From Odobenus rosmarus divergens (lineage: Eukaryota > Chordata > Mammalia > Carnivora > Odobenidae), in assembly GCF_000321225.1 (NCBI RefSeq), contig NW_004450942.1:90313-154312 (forward strand): a DNA stretch of 64,000 nucleotides, given 5' to 3'. Positions 24,170 through 35,439 of the stretch are shown here, one piece after another. Both the position numbers and the translations under genes were made by a program. Each line of letters begins with the position of its first letter. Within the stretch, counting starts at the first letter, position 1. The notes below the pieces were generated by a model, which saw only the letters and a program-made list of their open reading frames with translations, was not told where the DNA came from and made no database searches.

Positions 24170-24640
24170 GATTTAATGGGAAATAGACCCTTGGAAGCTT
24201 GAAATAGTATATTGCTCCAAAGAGATTTAGGGTCCTATCTCTCCAGACACTGGTTTTCAATCCAAGCTAGGGAAGCTATAGATATTCCCTTTACTTCCTG
24301 GAGAATATTTACTTATGTTCCAGAATAAAGATTTCTCTCTCTGGAGGGGAGGATGAGCTTATATGCCAGCCACCATAAATAAACGCCAGGTCTCATAATT
24401 TCTGGGTTCCTCTCTTGCCTTCATTGTATCACCCCAAGAAGACTGGAGCTCACGGAATGGGTTCTAAGACACTTTCTCTGAGCAATAAACAATCTGTTTT
24501 CTGATTCAGAGATCCTGTTTTTTTCTTTAAGAATACTAACATAAAAATACTAACATGTAATCGATACATATATCAAATGAAAAAGAATTGCATGCTTAAA
24601 GAGTAAGTCTTAAAATTTCTCATCTTTAGAAAAACATTTT
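24170..24640. other. Unassigned sequence
   Basis: Nothing recognised. Confidence 0.5.
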
Positions 24641-24641
24641 C

Positions 24642-24784
24642 CTAACTATGTGTGGTGATGGAATTTAACTAGACTTACTGTGGTGATCAATTCATAATAT
24701 ATACAAATACCCATCATTATGTTGTACAGCAAAAACTAATATAATGTTATATGTCAGCTATAACTCAACTGAAAAAAAAAAAAA
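24642..24784 (+). repeat. Older L1 3' end, 5'-truncated
   Basis: 'actagacttactgtggtgat', 'atcattatgttgtacagcaa', 'aactaatataatgttatatg' and an A-run at 24772-24784 are the 3' UTR and tail of an L1M/L1MA-like family. Confidence 0.85.
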
Positions 24785-24819
24785 GAAGTTGACACACACA
24801 AGAACATCTCAGAAGTACA

Positions 24820-25062
24820 ATGGTCCATAATGTGGAGCCAGACAGCCCAGGTATTAATACTGGTTTTGACACTTACCATCTGTATACCCATCAGCAACTT
24901 AAACTCTGTGGCTCAATTTCTTCATCTTTAGAGACCAGGATATCACGAACTCTCAAGTTTGTTGTAAAGATTCAAGAAGTTGGCACAGGTGGAGAACTTA
25001 GAAAACAGCCCATATATACTAAGTGTTCAACAGAAATGGGCTGTTATTATCATCAGAGACTG
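24820..25062 (+). repeat. MIR SINE, sense
   Basis: 'gtggagccagacagcccagg', 'cagcaacttaaactctgtgg', 'caatttcttcatctttagag', 'actaagtgttcaacagaaa' and 'gctgttattatcatc' follow MIR order from head to tail. The 81-codon frame across it is relic. Confidence 0.85.
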
Positions 25063-25815
25063 TGAATTTGAGCTCCCAGGCTTTCTCCTTTCTCATAAGG
25101 GTCATCCTGGCCCCTTCCAGCTAAACTGGGACAAAGTCCAGATGGGTTAGGCCCACAATTATTTTGGAACAGGACTTGGAGCATCAGGTAGAGATTCAAC
25201 AGTCCTGAACCCAGGTAAGCAGATTCATATGTGGTATCAGTAGTCCCTACAGAATCTTTGCGAAGGCACCACCCTTTGCCAGTTCTCAGTAGATTAGATT
25301 GAGATCCTTCCTTATAGGCAAAAATGAGTTCAGTTTCAACATGCCCTTCCCATTTATACAGCTCAGCTATAAGTATCCATAAGAACTCTCTGGAATATTT
25401 CTCTTAAAAAATATGAAACAATTTGGTACCTAAGAAGAAGGGCTTAAAGCAAAAACTATTTAAATGAGACCCAAGAAGTAGTATCACTAGTATTACTACT
25501 TCTACATAGACTAAACAAACAAACTGAATTTAGTGGGGGAAGAAGGCTTGAAACAGTCCTCTGGATGTCCCCTGGAAATGAATTATATGAAATACAAAAG
25601 CAAAAGCATAAAACATAGAAGCCCAAATTTTTTTATTATATACAGTCACTCTATCAATTTTCCATAAAAGCTTCTAATTCTTATCCTTATGGTTTCTATG
25701 CTCACTGTGCCATGGATAAGTGCAGTTTGTGGGCCTACACCCATCAGTGGCACTGACATGTACCACCAGCTGGTTCCAGTCAAACTTCAACATTAACCTA
25801 TTTACAACTCCTTAA
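25063..25815. other. Unassigned sequence containing one arm of a 28-bp repeat
   Basis: No gene recognised. Bases 25464-25491 are identical to 26972-26999; see the separate entry. Confidence 0.5.
25464..25491 (+). repeat. 28-bp exact direct repeat, copy 1
   Basis: The block begins 'atgagacccaagaagtag' and is identical to 26972-26999, 1,508 bp away. Identity stops abruptly on both sides, and the flanks are unrelated. Confidence 0.95.
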
Positions 25816-25819
25816 TGGA

Positions 25820-25895
25820 GATAATATGGGTAAAACTTGGAATAATACCCAGCACCTAAGTAAGGATTCAATGAATGTTAACTATTATTGCTATC
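25820..25895 (+). repeat. MIR 3' part, sense
   Basis: 'ggagataatatgggtaaaac', 'aatacccagcacctaagtaa' and 'caatgaatgttaactattat' fit the MIR tail. Confidence 0.65.
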
Positions 25896-26619
25896 CAACT
25901 CCACCTCTCCACCCTTTCTTCATAAAGAACTCTCAAGTCTCATTAAATTCATCATTTATTTTCTGTACTTGTCCCTCCCTCCCCATTCCCACAGCCAGGA
26001 CTTCAGTTCTATGTCAACAGACCTTTATTATCACATAGCTATACTATTCCAATAGTATTCTAATCAGAAGCAAAAGCAGCTCCAGAATACAGACCTTCGG
26101 TGTTTGGATGGTAATTGCAAAATCACCAGAAAAAATAAAGAACACACTTAGAGTGCCAATTGGGAAAGAAGAGGTATGGTCTATTTGAAGAAAGCACTCA
26201 GTTGAAACAGTGCACAGCTAGAAACCCACTAGATGACTGAGCCACCAATTCCCCATGGGACCATGTCCACAAAGTCTATGTCCCATTTTCTTCAAACACC
26301 AATTTCTTTCATTCATTAGAGAGGATACAGGAAAAGAGCAAATAAAGGAGCATGTCATGACTTCCTTCATACCTTTTAAGCCTGTAGCCCAAAGCAGCTA
26401 GAAAAGTAAAGCAGGGAAAGGGAAGGAGAAAACACATTCCATTAAGGATGGGCTGGGTAAGGCTGAGCCCTCCTCTGCAAATATAATGATGTATCCATTG
26501 GTAGTGCCCACAGTGTTATAATAAATATATACCTCTGTCTGACTCACATTGGACAACTCCTGGAATCACTTCCAGTGACTCTGCCCAAAATCAATCTAGA
26601 AGGAAATGCAGCTCAGTAC
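25896..26619. other. Unassigned sequence
   Basis: Nothing recognised. Confidence 0.5.
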
Positions 26620-27100
26620 AGAATCTAGGCTTGGAGAGAAGGTACACACAGAAAAATGATATGTTATGAGATTACCAAGTCAAAAATATAAAAACATAGA
26701 AAACAGGACCAAGGGCAGATCCTAGTGCCATCTTTGTACGTAAGTATGGAAGACCAAGAGAAGCAACATTTGGAGAGGAAGAAGAAACCCACAAAAAATA
26801 ATCAAATAATGAGAGTAAAATATCAGAGAAGTTATTGTGGAAAATATTTTAAGAAGACAGGGATGTCTACCTCCAAGAGAAATAAAAAATAGTGAGGAGC
26901 AGGAAGTTATTGAATTTAATTAGTAGGAGATTATCAGGGACCTTTGAGAAAGCAGTTGGAGGAAACAGAGTATGAGACCCAAGAAGTAGTATCACTAGTC
27001 AAGGAGTAAAGTGGGTGGTAAGACTTACAATTTAAAAATGAGAACAATTTCAAGATTGTGGTGCTAAGAGAAACAAAGCAATTACTCAGTAATAACAAAG
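26620..27100 (-). repeat. L2 LINE fragment, antisense
   Basis: 'ccaagggcagatcctagtgc', 'gagattatcagggacctttg' and 'gagaaagcagttggagg' match inverted L2 coding-region sequence. The second arm of the 28-bp repeat lies within it. Confidence 0.6.
26972..26999 (+). repeat. 28-bp exact direct repeat, copy 2
   Basis: Identical to 25464-25491. It sits inside the L2-like block where L2 itself would not predict this sequence, so it looks like a small templated insertion. Confidence 0.95.
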
Positions 27101-27104
27101 TTAT

Positions 27105-28285
27105 ATAGTCAATGACCTGATTTACTTTCAAATGTTATCCCAGTTTTTCCTTTTATCATTTATAAATGCTATACCTTACTATCTGTTTTAAGAATAAGTC
27201 AAAGCCTCAAAGACATTATTGTTAAGGCAATTATCCAGGTAATTCAAGCCAAAACGTACCTGTTGGTTATCTACCTGGATAATACAAAGGAAAGCATTCC
27301 GTGATTTCAATTACCATGATAACCCCTCAATCTTCCACTCTCTGTTAGGGAGGGCTGGAGTTAAGAGCACCGTGGGAGAAAAGGATAATTGGCATCAGTA
27401 TCTTTGGCTGGAGCCATAAATGGGAAAAGAGCTCTTATCAACAAGAAGGTGAGATTTCTGGAGGCTGTGCTATTAAAAACTTCAAACGCAAATGAGGACT
27501 AAAATTTAAAGGTGAAAAGAAGATATAAAGATAATCAACTGCACCATCCATTGAGTCCCTAATTGTGCAGAGTACATGAGAGGAGAGGCCATGCGTAGCA
27601 GCTACATTCTCCTTAATAACCAGCTCCAATGCCAAGCCAGCCAAGCCAGCGCTCTCTGCTGCTTTTAGAGTGTTACCTTACTAGACATTATTATCCCACA
27701 TAGAATGGAACTTGGAGCCAAACCAATTAATCAAACCCCTCCATGTCTCCAAGAACAAGAATTTTGGCAGCTTGAGCTAAATGTTAGATGAGAGCTTGAA
27801 ATCCTGCATATGAAAGGTATTGATTTTTTACTCAGTGAGGTTAAAAGAATGATTACGGTTTGACAAGCCTTACTCTTAGAAAGCAACCTGAACTGCTTTG
27901 CCTACTCTTCCCTGCCTCCTACTGGCCTTACTATCTGGAGAGAAGGTACTCACCCCCCACCCACACACAGCTCCACTGCATGTAGCTCGTTTTCAACTTT
28001 GGCATCTCTATATAAAGGTCACCTTCTTAACAAGACCATCCCCAATTACCATGTAAACACAACCTCATTTCCTCTGTTCCCTTCAAAGCAATTGCATAAG
28101 GTATTTAACATTTTCTGCCCCTTTTTTTTTTTACCCCCCTTCACATATATCCCACAAAGGCATAAGCCCAGTTTTTTCATTATTGTGTATTTTGAGAAAT
28201 ATTGGTGGAGGGAAGGGGACAAGACTAAGTGAGAAGGAGGAGGAGATTAAGGGAAGTTGTGGCTGAGAGAGAAGGAAGGGGACAG
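27105..28285. other. Unassigned sequence, purine-rich at its end
   Basis: No gene supported. From about 28204 to 28289 the + strand is strongly purine-rich (GGA/GAA units). Confidence 0.5.
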
Positions 28286-28289
28286 AGGT

Positions 28290-28747
28290 TGTATTAATTT
28301 CTGATTTCTGAAGTACCAAATTAGTACAAACTCAGGGGCTTAAAATAACATTTATTATCTTAGAGTTCTGTAGGTCAGAAGTCCAAAAATGGGTCTTACA
28401 TGGTTAACATCAAGGTGCCAGCACATTTGCATTTCTTCTGGAGGCTGAAGACTAGAAGCTGTTCCTTGCCATTTTTAGTTTTAGATACTGTCTTCATTCT
28501 TTGGCTCCCAGTCTCCTTCCAGCAATGGTAAAACTGCAACCTCCCCTTCCCTAACTCCGACCCTCTCGCCCCTCTCTTATAAAGACCCTTGTTATTACAT
28601 TGCAAGTCAAGATACTCTCCACAGCAATTCAAGAGCTGTAATTAAACTGCATGTGCAAAGTCCCTTTTGCCATGTAAGGTAATTTATTCACAGGTCTGAG
28701 GATTAGGATATGAACGCTTTTGATGGTTCATTATTCCGTCTACCACA
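28290..28747 (+). repeat. Old LTR-like interspersed repeat, family not named
   Basis: The segment starts 'tgtattaatttctgatttct' and ends 'tattccgtctaccaca', with TG...CA ends. Internal strings 'ggtcagaagtccaaaaatgg', 'cttctggaggctgaaga' and 'aagtcccttttgccatgtaa' belong to a widely dispersed old mammalian repeat that I recognise but cannot name reliably. No TSD is visible. Confidence 0.55.
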
Positions 28748-28749
28748 GC

Positions 28750-28796
28750 GGGGAAAGGGAAAAAGGAGAAGGGAAAGGAGGGGAGAAAAGGAGGAA
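28750..28796. repeat. 47-nt uninterrupted purine tract
   Basis: Only A and G on the + strand, directly after the LTR-like repeat end. It may adopt triplex DNA; this is inference from composition. Confidence 0.85.
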
Positions 28797-28799
28797 TGA

Positions 28800-30605
28800 T
28801 TCTCTCCTTCTAACCCCTCAATCCCTGGATCCTAGGTCACTACCTAAAACCCGATCCCTGAAAAAACTTTCCAGATACAGTAGATAACTCCTGTATCTCT
28901 TGGTCACTCTTGCCTTCAACTGAATTTTTGTGAGTTCAGACTGAGATTAACAAAATGCCTTGACCTTGACCAGTCCAAATTTTTATTCATTCTTTATTAA
29001 TTAAATATACCATCTTTAGTTATTTAAGATTTAAAGAATATGTTTGGTGTATTCCATAGCAAAATGAGCAATTATTATCCATTCCAAAACAAGATAAAAG
29101 CTGTAATGTTAGAAGTCTCCAGCAAATAGATCAACTGGCAACAGCTGAAAGTACTACATGTTTCTAAAGATAAGTGGCATCTATTTGTTTTTATGCTTGA
29201 TTCCTTCAGCCGGTCCTTCAAGACTATTACATACTCATTGTTCAACTCAAAATGGCCAATCTAGAAACTGTCCAACAAGTTGTTGCCAGTCTAAAAAACA
29301 CCAAATAGTTATTCTTATTGCTTTCCCCCACTCCATGAATTTTCCTAAATGCTTACACATTATGTAAAAGAAGCAATCAAGAGCAAAACTTTGATTCCAT
29401 AAACATAAATGATTAGAAATGGTGCCAGTTCTTCAGAAAACAAGAGATTATTTAACAATATCCAGCCTAAGTATTCAACAAGTGTTACCTAGTAGGATAA
29501 GCATCTCTTGGAGTCTTATCTTGAAAGTTTCCAACTTATAGCTAGCTAAACAGCTAATTTGTTAAATAGAAATTCAGATTTCTTTTAAGGTTAAATTATC
29601 TCGATTTTTTTTTTTTTTTTTGTCTGAGGCCATGATCCTCCTCAAAGCCTCATGCTGGCTTTCAAATTAGGATGTATTCTACATCCAGCAATCTCAATAA
29701 AACTCTTCTGCCTTTCCAGACCGTAGGCTCCATAGTTGATGGAGTATTCCATTATGTTTCCTGCAATTCTTGACAAGAGGTAAGAGAAGGAGGAGGAGGA
29801 AGACACTCTAAGAAATAATTGAAATGAGAAATGTCACCTTGAGTTCAGTGTCAGTGAGCTAACAGTCTTGGCTGGAAAGTAGACAGTAGAAGTAAAATGG
29901 CATTTACAAAAAAATATTAATTCTGTGCACGAATAAATCATTTCATTAATATTTGATTTTTTTTTGTTGTTCTTGTATTGATTGCCCTGACATGGCTGTC
30001 ACCTAGCTGAGTCCCATAACTTCTACTGCAGGCAATTTCCTTACAGAATTACTTTCCTTAAAGGGCTGGATGTTATAGCAGACTTGTCAAACTGCACACA
30101 TGTCAACAGCATTTGGTAGTGACTGTTCAATAATTAATTTACTAGGCTGAGTGTCGGAACAATTTGAAAAGTCCCCGTTTGCTCTTCATGCTTCTTGAGG
30201 CCAACAGCCCAGAATCATCATGATTGGGCCATGGACAGTCCAAGTACCAGGCTATGGGATCTGATAAAATCAACTCTAAATGTGTCGAAAGAAAATGAGT
30301 TCAGAAACATTGAAGTTTAGAGCTGGGAGGAATCATTATCCATTGCTCATTTTATGAATGATCCACTAATCATTTAACTCTTCAATTTTATAGAATTTGG
30401 GGTATCTACATTTGCAAAGTTTGTTAGCTAGGATATGAAAACACATTTATATACTATCACACAGTGTGAGAAGGAACCAGCAGAACAAGAAGTAAAATGA
30501 TGAAGACGTGCTCAAGATAGCCCTGCAAAGTTTGTTCTGCCTCACAGCACATGTGCATGAGACTGAGAACAAGCATGATTATTTTAAATGGTCCCTCTAC
30601 TGAAG
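28800..30605. other. Unassigned sequence, repeat-poor in part
   Basis: A run of 18 T lies near 29605-29622. The stretch 29930-30180 has no recognisable repeat, and includes 'gttcaataattaatttact'; it is a weak candidate for conserved non-coding DNA. No gene supported. Confidence 0.4.
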
Positions 30606-30609
30606 TATT

Positions 30610-31030
30610 TCTGAATGGATAGTATTTCCAGTCATGGCAGACTTAAAATATGGCCGCAAATTATTTGATAGTCCTCCCATTGAGAGGTGGAGTCTAAGTC
30701 CCTTCCCCTTGAATCTGGGCAGACTTGTGGCTGCTTTAACTAATTAAGTACAATAGGGGTAACAGCATATGACTTCTAATATGAGGCTATACAACTTCTA
30801 CCTTGGTCACTGGAACACTAAGTATTGGAGTCCTGAGCTTAATTAAGAAGCCCAACTACCCAAATGTTACCACACTGTGGGGAAGCCAAAGTCACTTGAA
30901 GAGTCCGTATGTAGGCACTGTGGTTAATAGTCCCAACTGAGCTTATCTGTCCAGAGTCATCCCAGTTCAGGTATGTAACTGAGAAAACTTGTAGATGGTT
31001 CTAGCCACAAGCCACTGAGCCTTCCCTATT
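30610..31030 (+). repeat. Possible old LTR-type repeat
   Basis: 'ccattgagaggtggagtcta' followed by 'cttgaatctgggcagacttg' and, later, 'agccactgagccttccct' resemble an old mammalian LTR family. Ends and family are uncertain. Confidence 0.45.
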
Positions 31031-31034
31031 GAGG

Positions 31035-31575
31035 TCACAGACATTGTAGAACAAAAACCAACCCCATTCCAGAAACCTTCCTTTCCCTAGTAGTGTGAAC
31101 ACAGTTGCCTTCTCAAGGAAAGATGGTGGATGAAGTGGGGTACAGAGAAATGAAAGGGTCAGGAAGACAATTTGCACTCATTCAGAAATAGAGTAGTTAC
31201 AGATGCCCAGAATTCCTGAAGAGAAATGAAAGTATCTTTGAGGGAGTAAATTATGTGGCATTTCACAACTATACAAAATTAATAAAGGGTTTCAAGGGAC
31301 TAGTATTACCTGTGAATAATTTCAGAAACTCTACCTGGAGTTCTTATGTTGAGATACAATTTGTTTCTTACATCAGCTTTTCAATCACATATTTAAAAAT
31401 CCCCTTCAGTTTAGTATTTACATAGGCTATGTGTACATCAATCACTACACAATGCTAAATGGCCCCATAAAATATTACATGTCAGTCACAAAGCCATGGT
31501 AGAAATTCATGAAGACTTGATGCCTGTCTGCCATATTTATTATACAAAGCACCTGGATCATCAAGGATTGCAAAG
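31035..31575. other. Unassigned sequence
   Basis: Nothing recognised. Confidence 0.5.
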
Positions 31576-31579
31576 TCCC

Positions 31580-31762
31580 TTCACAAGGGTGGAAATATCA
31601 TGTCATAACGTGGATCATGTTACTGAGCTGCTGAGAAGTCTCCAGAAGCATTTCATTTCCTGATTACTACAATTTAATTCTTGCATATTACCCTTCATGG
31701 CATTCCATAATCTTCCTCTAACTTACTTATGCAGTTATAATTCTGTCTTCTATTCTCATTAA
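31580..31762 (+). repeat. L2 fragment, sense
   Basis: 'ggatcatgttactgagctgc', 'tctccagaagcatttcattt' and 'ggcattccataatcttcct' follow sense L2 3' coding sequence. Confidence 0.65.
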
Positions 31763-31769
31763 CTGAAAA

Positions 31770-32030
31770 AAAAACCTGCTATGTGTCAGGACCCATTCTC
31801 AGGACTCCATTGGTGAATATTAATAGAGAAAGTCCCTGCTCTGATCAAACCAACATTTTAGTGGCGGAAGTAAGAATCCTCAGAAAATAAAATATTCCAC
31901 AAACTTGATTAGTGCCATGGGAAAAAGAGGTGATATGGTGGATTAATTGGCTAGGGTGACTATGAAAAATAATAGATTTTTCCAAATTTTTATTAAGAAA
32001 CTTTTTAAAGACTCAGCAGAGAGAACATTT
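31770..32030 (-). repeat. L2 fragment, antisense
   Basis: 'ctgctatgtgtcaggaccca' and 'ccctgctctgatcaaaccaa', then 'cattttagtggcggaag', are the inverted L2 3' end. It directly adjoins the sense L2 at 31580-31762, with the two 3' ends facing each other. Confidence 0.7.
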
Positions 32031-33775
32031 TATCATGTATGCTATTAATATGTTTTTATTTTAAAGTAATTTATAGACCTATTTCAGCTCTTAAATACTT
32101 AAGTAATCTTCAAAAAATAAGAGGTTTTTCCTACACAAACAGTACCACGAACACACTAAACACAAATGATCATTTCTTAACGTCAAATTCCCCACCATAT
32201 GCAATCCAGTTATTCTCCAAAAGCCTATTAGAACTGGTTTGTTCAAAACAAGATTTTAATAAGGCCCCATCTTTACAATAAGTTCTATCTTTTATAATCT
32301 AGAAGAACCTCCCCCCACCCCCCACTGCTCTTTTTTCCCCCATGTTATTGACTAGTTCAGGATACTGAGTTAGTTCTGCATTTGCTTATAGGTTTTATCA
32401 TGGTGTTGTATAACCTGTTCTTTTTTCCCTATATTTCATATAAACTTGAAGTTAGGCATAAAGGCTTGATTATATTCACGTTAGATATTTTTGATAAGAC
32501 TACTTAACAGGGTACATCGTGCACTTCATATTATGTCATGTCAAAAAGCATATAACATCTGGATGGCCCCTAACCCTCCTGGGCTAAGGTGGTTGACAGC
32601 CTGATCCTGCCTTCAAAGAGTGACAGTTCCTGACTTGCAACCAGCAGGTAGTACCCAGAGATAGTGTGGCGCAACACACAGTTCAAATTCCTTATCAATC
32701 TTTCATTGATGAAATAGTTTAACTGATGATCCTTGACTGACTCAATTATTCCATTAGGTAATTTAAAAAGGTCATTTTTCTAATTCCTTTATTTCTTCTA
32801 GATTTATCAGACAAACAGTCTTCTAAGGAGAGCCTTCTCTTATCAAATGGAGGTATTTGATCTTCCTGACATGCAGCTTGCAGAGGAAAGGCAGAATAAA
32901 TACCTCTTTACCTTTATATCTCTAATGAATTTTTTATTGTTGTCATTATTTGGCTTTCATTTGGATTTTCTTTTTTTTTTAGAATGACTATGGACTCATG
33001 TAATTTTATATATTAATTATGCTATAATAAATTTTTCTTACTGTGAATACTAAGATCCCCTCAAACTGACTCCTTGTCTTTTTTCAGTGACAATAAGTAG
33101 TCTTTGATTTTTTTTTTTTTTTTTTTTTGCTTTCTAGCACATCTATGACATCCCAGGGACACCCAGTGCATTCTCTCCATCAGAAATCAGCCATTTCTCT
33201 AAAAAGGCCTTAATTATTTTAGTGAGAAATGGTATTTAAAGAATAAAATCTAAATGCCAGGGGTGCTCACTGGCTCACTGGTCCTGGAAAGTTACTGCTT
33301 TCAGGCTTTTTCAATGCCAAGATAGCAAAATTATCTTTAAAAAATTATGAGTACATACGAAAACTTCCAAGTCAAATTAAGCCCTAAAAGGTTTACTTAA
33401 CATTTTTTTAATTTTATAATTGTACCTCTTTTTTCTCACATTGGAAATCATGGTTTCTAATTATAATAACATAACTATTTACTTTAGCCTGTAATTTAAA
33501 TATAATGGTTTCAAGATAGCAAAACCAATATTATTCCTGAAAATAAAACTGCTCTGTGCTGTTTAAATTACCTTGCAGTTATGGTCTTTAGACTATATCT
33601 CACTCTAAGGGTAAGAGTCTCTCTTTGTAGCTATATTATCAGTTTTATATTTACTTAGATTTATTTGCTCATATGTTCCAGTTTGGTGTTTTATTTGTTT
33701 AGAGACCTTCAAAAATATCCTGCTAACAATGTGTAGTTAAACTAATTTATTCTAAAGTCATCTAATAAAAATCAT
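32031..33775. other. Unassigned AT-rich sequence with 21-nt poly(T)
   Basis: A T run lies at 33108-33128. No retroposon body recognised beside it. No coding region supported. Confidence 0.5.
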
Positions 33776-33779
33776 TTTA

Positions 33780-34110
33780 TCTGTGTGGGTTTTTTACAGT
33801 TAGCTGGAATCATCTGCAATATCTGCTGCTGCATCTGGATTTTTTGTTTTTGTTAAGAGATTTTTCTCATGGTTATAGGTTATATATTCTTGCTATTTTG
33901 TATGCTTTGTATTTTTGGTTGGATGCCGAACATTGGGTATTTTATGTTGGTCATTGTTGGACCTAGCTTTATTCCTTTAAATGAACAGCTTTCTAGCTCT
34001 CAGTTATTTTGAAACAGTTTAATCTGTTAAGGTTTGCCTCAACCCTTTGTTAGGGCAGATCTAAGGCAGCCTTTCATCTAGGGCTAAGTTATCCCGTTCT
34101 ATTAAAGTTA
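33780..34110. repeat. Old L1 3'-UTR-like sequence (left part)
   Basis: 'ttttggttggatgccgaaca' with 'attcctttaaatgaacagct' and 'cctttgttagggcagatct' resemble an old L1M 3' region. Similar material resumes after the younger L1 at 34650. Confidence 0.55.
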
Positions 34111-34257
34111 AAGATTCAAAACAATGCCCCTTGTCCTGAGTGGCTTTCCATACTGGTTGCTATGACAGAAAATATTCCCACCTTGGAAGGAGCTGTGAGA
34201 GTCATGAATCCTGCCTCTGCCCAGCAGCTCTCTCCCTGACCTTCCATAATTTTCTGT

Positions 34258-34649
34258 CATACGTGCCAAGAGAGAAAGATGAAGACCATATGACTTCACT
34301 TGTATGTGGAGTCTAAAAACCACAACTAACAATCAAACCAACACCAATGACAAAAAAGAGAGAAACAGACTCATAAATGCAGAGAACAAACTGGTGGTTG
34401 CCAAAGGGGCGAGGGGTTATGGGATGGGCAAAATAGGTTAATGGGATTAAGAGGTACAAACTTCCAATTATAAAATAACTAAGTCATGGAGATGAAAAGT
34501 AAAGCATAGGAAATATACTCAATACAGTAATATACTTATTATGGTGAGCATTTTGTAATGTATATAATTGTTGAGTCACTATGTTGTACTCCTGGAATTA
34601 ATTTAATGTTGTATGTCAACTAGACTTCTTTAAAAAAAAAAAAAAAAAA
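34258..34649 (+). mobile_element. L1 3' end, 5'-truncated, with poly(A)
   Basis: 'gaccatatgacttcacttgt', 'agaaacagactcataaatgc', 'aacaaactggtggttgccaa', 'gagtcactatgttgtactcc' and 17 A at about 34632-34649 form a contiguous L1MA/MB-like 3' UTR with tail. Sequence of an older L1 lies on both sides, so this is probably an insertion into it. No TSD could be picked out. Confidence 0.85.
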
Positions 34650-34990
34650 TACCAGCACTCAGCCAAAGATCAGAAGGGATGCCTCTGCAAATTACCAGTG
34701 CTCCCTCACTGTTTAGCACCATCTTCTCTGGTTTTCTGCCCTCACAAATTCTTGCTTCTTTGGGCTTCCAGAATTCTAACTCGTATGATGTTGTTTGGAA
34801 ATTGCCTATGCGCAGTTGGGCTCACCTCAATTTCTTCTCTTCAGGGATCACAGTTTTGCCCTGTCTGTTGTGCAGTTACTGAAAACCATCGTTTCCTAAG
34901 TTTTGTGTTTTGTCTTTTGTCTTGTTATTTGAAGTGATATGGTGAATCTGGTCCTCCTTATTACATCATGTTCAGAAGTGGAAACCTTTA
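34650..34990. repeat. Old L1 3'-UTR-like sequence (right part)
   Basis: 'accagtgctccctcactgtt', 'tgtgcagttactgaaaacca', 'tttcctaagttttgtgtttt' and 'gatatggtgaatctggtcct' match an old L1M 3' UTR block. The overlapping 67- and 79-codon frames are relics of it. Confidence 0.6.
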
Positions 34991-34994
34991 TAAT

Positions 34995-35435
34995 TGCTTT
35001 TTTCCCCATTTTCCCATCATTTATTGTTAGTAGCTTTTGCTTGCTTTTAATTTTAGGAATTACATTTTTCACTGACAGAATTCTGTTTTGAAATTTATAT
35101 GTTTCAAAGTAAAAATACTAAAAATAAACTCATAATAGTTTCATTTATGCCTTTATGCCCTCACACTACTCCTCTAGATAACCATTTTATTAGTTTTTGA
35201 TTTATCCTTTCAGTATTCAGAGTTTTCTGGAATGGTCTCATATGATGTAAAGAGACAACTCAGCAAAGACCCATGGAGACAGCATTCAAGACAGAGATAC
35301 TGTCAAATACAAATGCCCTGATACTTTAAAGAGCATGGCTTATTTAAAAAAAAAAAAAAAAAGATCAAAATGAAACCCTATATTGTGACCAAAGTATAAT
35401 AGTGAGGAAAAGAGGGAAACCATTTATTTCAGGTT
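34995..35435. other. Unassigned sequence
   Basis: A run of A lies near 35345-35361. Nothing else recognised. Confidence 0.5.
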
Positions 35436-35439
35436 ACAG

